From NCBI RefSeq assembly GCF_036346295.1, contig NZ_CP107819.1, positions 7,626,001 to 7,690,000 on the forward strand: a stretch of DNA of 64,000 bases. The letters are read 5' to 3'. The DNA comes from Streptomyces sp. NBC_00536 (GTDB lineage Bacteria; Actinomycetota; Actinomycetes; Streptomycetales; Streptomycetaceae). Of the stretch, positions 59,859-64,000 are shown in pieces. The notes beneath the pieces were generated by a model, which was not told the origin of the DNA, did no database searches, and saw only the letters and a program-made list of their open reading frames with translations. Position 1 is the first letter of the stretch. Each line of letters begins with the position of its first letter. A program made the position numbers and the translations under genes.

Positions 59859-62078
59859 ATGCCACTGATCGGCCCCATCCTCGACGACCGGACCTTCGAG
59901 CAGCTCAGGGACGAGCTGGTCAAGCGGATCCCGGTCTACGCCCCCGAGTGGACCGACCACAATGCGGGCGACCCCGGCATCGCCCTGCTCGAACTCTTCG
60001 CGCACCTCGGCGAGTCGGTCCTCTTCCGCTTCAACCAGATCCCCGACGCCACCAAAGTCGCGTTCCTGCGGCTGCTGGGCGTCCGCCCCCGGCCCGCGCT
60101 GAGCGCGCGTACCCTGCTGGTCCTCGACACCGAACGGCCCGAGGGCGTCCAGGTGTTGCCCGGCACCGAGGCCCGCGCGGGCGCCGTCCCCTTCGAGACC
60201 GACGGCGAAGTGGTGGCCTGGCCGCTGGAGGTCCTCGCGGTCGGGAAGACCCGCGCCCCGGCCCCGGCCGCCGATGACCCCGCCCGCGCCGCCACCGAGC
60301 AGCGGCGCCGCCAGGACGCGGTGGAGGGTCTGGCGCCCGCCGAGCGGGACCGGGCGCGCACCGGTGCGCCCGTGTCCTTCTACGTCACCACCGCCGTGCC
60401 CGCCGATCCGCTGGGCGAAGGCTCCGTACCGCTCGATGTCGCCACCACCATCGACCAGTGCCTGTGGATCGCGCTGCTCGCCAAGGACTCCGCCGACCCC
60501 CGCCAACTGCGCGGCCGGAGCATCTTCCTGGGCGTCCTGCCCGACGAGGAACTGCCGCGGCCCTACGACCTGGTGCCCCGCACCCCCGGCGATCCCACCC
60601 GGCTGCGCGCGGCCGATCTGCTCGCGGCCCCGCCCGGCTTCCTCTGGGAGCTGTGGAACGGCCCGTCCGCCCCGGCCGCCTTCACCCCCCTCGACGTCCT
60701 CGCGGACACCACCCGCGGACTGAGCGCGGGAGGCGTGGTCTCCCTCGCCCTGCCCGCCGCGTTCCCCACCCACGCCCGGGGCGCCGCGAGCACCGGCGGG
60801 TCGAACAGCCCGCCGCCCCTCGACGACGAGAAGGCCGCGGCCCGGGTCCTGGGCTGGCTCCGGGTCCGCCGCCCGGCCGGGGAGAACGACGCGATCCACC
60901 GCATCCGCTGGGTCGGGATCAACGCGGTGGGCGCCGTGCAGGCCCGCACCGCGACACCCGAACACCTCGGCACCGGCACGGCCGACGCGGGCCAGGCCTT
61001 CCGCCTCACCCAGCGCCCCGTGATCGCGGGCAGCGTCCGGCTGGAGGTCGAGGAAGCCGACGGCTGGCGCCCCTGGACCGAAGCCGAGTCCTTCGCCGCC
61101 ACCGGCCCCTTCGACCGGCACTACACCCTGGACGCCGAAGCGGGGGTCGTCCGCTTCGCCGAGCGCGGCAGACTGCCCCGGATCGGCGAGCGGATCCGGG
61201 TGCTCTCCTACTGGTACGGGGGTGGTTCCGCGGGGAACGTACCGGCCGGGGCGGTCGGCTCCTTCACCGCGGTCGCCGGGGTGAAGGTCACCAACCCGCT
61301 GCCCGCGACCGGGGGCGCCGATCCGGCCTCCCTCGCCGACGCCCTCGACGCGCTGCCCGCCGAGGTGCACCGCCGCGACCGGGCCGTCACCGCCGAGGAC
61401 TTCCGGGCGCTGGCCCTGGAGGTCCCCGGAGTCCGCCGCGCCGAACCCCTGCCGCTGCTGCACCCCGACACGCCCGGCCAGCCGGCCGCGGGCGTCATCA
61501 GCGTGCTCGTCTTCCCCGCCGAGGACCTGCGCGACCCGGGCGCGCCGCTGCCCGACCTCGCGCTGCTGCGCCAGGTGGCGGCGTACCTGAACCCGCGCCG
61601 GCTGGTCACCACCGAGCTGTATGTCATCCCGCCCACCTACGTGGACATCGCGGTCTCCGTCGGGATCCGCACCCGGGAGGGTTATCAGAGCGACGCGGTG
61701 CGCCGCTGGGTGGAGCTGATCCTGCGCCAGTACCTCGCCCCGCTCCCGCCGTACGGGCCGGAGGGCGCCGGATGGCCGCTGGGCCGGGCCGTGCGGCGCG
61801 CCGAACTGGAGGCCGTCGCCGTCCAGGTGGAAGGCCTCGCGTACATCGAGGACGAACTGCTGCTGGCCCGCCGTGCGCCGGGCACGGGGGCGGGGGACAC
61901 GGCCGGAGCGGTGTGGACGCCGGCGCCGCTCGTGGCGCTGCGGCCGTGGGAGGTCCCCCGGCTCGCCGGGATCACCGTGGTCACCGGCAGCCCCCTGCCC
62001 GTCGGCGCCGGGTACGGCACCCCGCCGCCACCGCCCGGCGATCCCGTCGTCGTCCCCCTGCCCCCGGAGGTGTGCTGA
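59859..62078 (+). CDS. eCIS baseplate assembly protein (gpJ/gp6-like, Pvc11-like)
   Basis: A 739-residue baseplate wedge protein. IPVYAPEWTDHNAGDPGIALLELFAHLGESVLFRFNQIPD is the conserved N-terminus. LLGVRPRPALSARTLLVLDT and RRDRAVTAEDFRALALEVPGVRRAEPL with VISVLVFPAEDL and VTTELYVIPPTYVDIAVSVGI complete the gpJ-like pattern. It links the gp25/hub to peripheral baseplate. GAGGGGAG precedes the ATG. The stop overlaps the next start by one base. Confidence 0.93.
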   Translation: MPLIGPILDDRTFEQLRDELVKRIPVYAPEWTDHNAGDPGIALLELFAHLGESVLFRFNQIPDATKVAFLRLLGVRPRPALSARTLLVLDTERPEGVQVLPGTEARAGAVPFETDGEVVAWPLEVLAVGKTRAPAPAADDPARAATEQRRRQDAVEGLAPAERDRARTGAPVSFYVTTAVPADPLGEGSVPLDVATTIDQCLWIALLAKDSADPRQLRGRSIFLGVLPDEELPRPYDLVPRTPGDPTRLRAADLLAAPPGFLWELWNGPSAPAAFTPLDVLADTTRGLSAGGVVSLALPAAFPTHARGAASTGGSNSPPPLDDEKAAARVLGWLRVRRPAGENDAIHRIRWVGINAVGAVQARTATPEHLGTGTADAGQAFRLTQRPVIAGSVRLEVEEADGWRPWTEAESFAATGPFDRHYTLDAEAGVVRFAERGRLPRIGERIRVLSYWYGGGSAGNVPAGAVGSFTAVAGVKVTNPLPATGGADPASLADALDALPAEVHRRDRAVTAEDFRALALEVPGVRRAEPLPLLHPDTPGQPAAGVISVLVFPAEDLRDPGAPLPDLALLRQVAAYLNPRRLVTTELYVIPPTYVDIAVSVGIRTREGYQSDAVRRWVELILRQYLAPLPPYGPEGAGWPLGRAVRRAELEAVAVQVEGLAYIEDELLLARRAPGTGAGDTAGAVWTPAPLVALRPWEVPRLAGITVVTGSPLPVGAGYGTPPPPPGDPVVVPLPPEVC

Positions 62079-64000
62079 TGTACGCGGACCGGACACTGAG
62101 CCTGCTCGCCGACCCGGACCAGTGGGCGCGCTGCGCCCACGAGGCGACCGCGCTCCTGGACGAGGGCGGGGTGTGCCTGGCCTGGGAACCCGAACCGGAG
62201 GAGGGTCCCCGGCCGGCCGGGCACGGGCCCGCCGGGCTGGCCTTCGACCGGTGGGGCCGCGGCTACCGCTCGCACCCGAGGACGGGCCGGGTCGAACTCC
62301 TGCCCGCCGACGGGGCCGGTGCGGGGGCCCTGGCGGCCGGCGCTCCGCAGCACCCGCCCGGCGCGCTGTGCGTACCGCGCGGACTCGCCGTCGACACCGC
62401 GCAGCGCCTGTACATCGCCGAATCCGGCGCGGGCGCCGTGCAGGTCGTCGACCTGTGGGCCGAGCGGCCGCTGCGCCGGGTCCCCGTCCGCGACACCGCC
62501 CGGCCGCACCGGCGGCCGCTCGACCTCACCGCCCACTGCGGCGCCGTCGTCGCCCTGCTCACCCGGCCCGCCGGACTCGTCGTCCTGCGCGGCCGCCGGG
62601 ACCCCCGGCCCGGCCCCGCGCTGCGCCCGCCGGCCGGGGCCGAGGGCCTGCGCCCGACCCGGATCGCCGACCACGCGGGGCAGTTGTACGTCCTGTGGAC
62701 CGGCGCGGACGGCGGCCGCGCGGTGCTCGCCCGGGCGGACGGCAGCCGTCCGCTCGCCGTGCCCGGCGCCGGAGACCTCGACTTCACCGCCGACGGCACC
62801 CTGGTGGCGGCCCGCGGCCCGGGACAGCCGTTCCGGCTCTTCCGGCCCGACGGACACTCCTGGGCCGAGACCGAACCCCTGCGCGCCCCCGGCTACGACG
62901 GCGGAGCCGTCACCGTGGCCCCCGACGGCCGGATCACCTTCACCACCGCGAGCGGAACCGGCCGCAGCGCCGGACCCGCCGCCCGCTACACGCCCACCGG
63001 CACGGTGATCTGCTACCGGCTGGACGGCGCCGCGTACCGCACCCGCTGGGGGCGGGTGTTCCTCGACGCGTGCGTCCCACCCGGCACCGACGTCCGGATC
63101 AGCTGCCTCACCAGCGACGAGGACACCGTCCCCGACCCGCTGCCGGCGGCGCCGCCGGTCAGGGGCGGGCGGACCGTGCGCCACCCCGAGCTGACCCCGC
63201 CGCTGCCCTCCCGGGACCAGCTCGCCTCCTCGCTCCCCGACCCCGCGCCGCTCTTCCGCCGCCCCACCGGCCGCGAATGGCCCTGGGCCCAGATCGCCCC
63301 CGACGACGGGTACGACACGTACGAGGCGCCCGTACCGGCCCCACCCGGCCGGTACCTGTGGATCGTGCTCCGGCTGACCGGGACCCGCAGGCTCACCCCG
63401 CGCGTCCGGGGACTGCGGGTGGAGCGGCCCGGCCACCGGCTGCCCGGACAGCTCCCGCGGGCCTGGAGCCGGGACGAGGGCGACACCGCGTTCCTCCAGC
63501 GGTTCCTCGCCCCCGCCGAAGGGCTCCTGCACGAGCTGGACGGCCGGGCCGCCGAACGCGCCCTGCTGCTCGACCCGGACACCACCCCGCAGGAAGCCCT
63601 CGGATGGCTGGCCGGGCTGCTCGGCCTCGCCCTCGACCGGCGCTGGCCCGTCGCCGCCCGGCGCGCGCTGCTCGCCCAGGCCCACGACCTGTTCCGGATC
63701 CGGGGCACCGTGGCCTGCCTGGAGCGGATCCTGCGGCTCTACCTCCCGCTGCCCCTCAGCGTGGTGGAGAGCTGGCGGCTGCGCGGGCTCGGCGGGGCCG
63801 TCCTCGGCGCCGGGCCCGGCGGGCCCCCCGCCCCCGCCGTCGGCGGCGCGGCGAGCACGTCCGGAGCGCTGGGCCGGTTCACCGTCGGCGGCACCCGCCC
63901 CGGCGAGGACGGATACACGGCCACCGCGCACCGGTTCAGCGTGCTGATCCCCGCCGACCTCGGCGCCGAACAGCTGGAGGTGGTCCGGGCCGTGGCCGAT
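62078..64000 (+). CDS. eCIS tail protein (gpI-like, Pvc12-like) with beta-propeller-like insert, cut by window edge
   Basis: An open frame of 641 codons from ATG 62078 (TGATG overlap) with no stop before the window end. The first 350 residues have NHL/propeller-like strands (GLAVDTAQRLYIAESGAGAVQVVDL, GAVTVAPDGRITFTTASGTG). From about residue 480 comes the P2 gpI-like core (FLQRFLAPAEGLLHELDGRA, TTPQEALGWLAGLLGLALDRRWP, ALLAQAHDLFRIRGTVACLERILRLYL). It belongs to the baseplate periphery. Further eCIS genes probably follow outside the window. Confidence 0.87.
   Translation, partial: MYADRTLSLLADPDQWARCAHEATALLDEGGVCLAWEPEPEEGPRPAGHGPAGLAFDRWGRGYRSHPRTGRVELLPADGAGAGALAAGAPQHPPGALCVPRGLAVDTAQRLYIAESGAGAVQVVDLWAERPLRRVPVRDTARPHRRPLDLTAHCGAVVALLTRPAGLVVLRGRRDPRPGPALRPPAGAEGLRPTRIADHAGQLYVLWTGADGGRAVLARADGSRPLAVPGAGDLDFTADGTLVAARGPGQPFRLFRPDGHSWAETEPLRAPGYDGGAVTVAPDGRITFTTASGTGRSAGPAARYTPTGTVICYRLDGAAYRTRWGRVFLDACVPPGTDVRISCLTSDEDTVPDPLPAAPPVRGGRTVRHPELTPPLPSRDQLASSLPDPAPLFRRPTGREWPWAQIAPDDGYDTYEAPVPAPPGRYLWIVLRLTGTRRLTPRVRGLRVERPGHRLPGQLPRAWSRDEGDTAFLQRFLAPAEGLLHELDGRAAERALLLDPDTTPQEALGWLAGLLGLALDRRWPVAARRALLAQAHDLFRIRGTVACLERILRLYLPLPLSVVESWRLRGLGGAVLGAGPGGPPAPAVGGAASTSGALGRFTVGGTRPGEDGYTATAHRFSVLIPADLGAEQLEVVRAVAD

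Noticed and set aside
44849..64000. Intact contractile prophage
   Set aside because: No capsid, portal, terminase, integrase or lysis genes; DUF4255 cap, dual sheaths and Pvc-like order fit an eCIS.

Overview
The window is chromosomal DNA from a high-GC actinomycete, almost certainly a Streptomyces. The base composition is very GC-rich, many genes start with GTG, neighbouring genes are coupled by ATGA/GTGA overlaps, and the gene content (secreted GH18 chitinase with DasR-type sites, Streptomyces-type urease operon, phage-tail-like contractile injection cluster) fits that genus. I saw no rRNA, tRNA, CRISPR array, insertion sequence or integrase.

Layout. 1-10.5 kb: start of a probable sensor histidine kinase, an AEC-family permease with a coupled small P-loop kinase, an APH-type phosphotransferase, a secreted trypsin-like protease, a Tat-exported bicovalent flavin oxidase, two divergently transcribed IucA/IucC siderophore synthetases, and a PadR regulator coupled to a membrane protein. 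10.6-16.4 kb: a seven-gene urease operon (ureA, a CbiX-like gene, ureB, ureC, ureF, ureG, ureD) with no ureE. 16.8-18.3 kb: a von Willebrand factor A lipoprotein.

18.4-25.7 kb: a phosphonate catabolism locus. An ABC importer (binding protein, two permeases, ATPase), a HAD hydrolase and a GntR/UTRA regulator run rightward. They converge on a two-gene unit encoding a gamma-butyrobetaine-hydroxylase-like dioxygenase and a PhnZ/TmpB-type HD-domain oxygenase. Matching AGTTGT-N4-ACAACT palindromes lie in front of both transcription units, so one GntR repressor probably controls uptake and C-P bond cleavage together.

25.9-44.7 kb: mixed accessory genes. These include a YbjQ-family protein, a DUF6204-like protein, a methyltransferase, two coupled ATP-grasp ligases, a chitinase with two DasR-like sites over its promoter, HutD, an MFS exporter with a divergent MarR regulator and three candidate operators, a GlxA-type AraC regulator, an isochorismatase-like hydrolase, a large HTH-NTPase-repeat protein, a duplicated Imm49-like protein, a T4-like RNA ligase plus polynucleotide kinase/phosphatase pair, and a Cys-rich coiled-coil protein.

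44.8-64.0 kb: an extracellular/cytoplasmic contractile injection system (eCIS) operon, tightly coupled and running off the right edge. It encodes a Pvc16-like cap protein, two sheath-like and two tube-like proteins, a tube-associated protein, a 58-residue protein, gpD-like and gpV-like spike proteins, a protein with a C-terminal membrane segment, a 990-residue candidate cargo ending in an HNH-like nuclease domain, gp25, gpJ and gpI-like baseplate proteins. The tape measure and AAA+ ATPase are not in the window and may lie beyond it.
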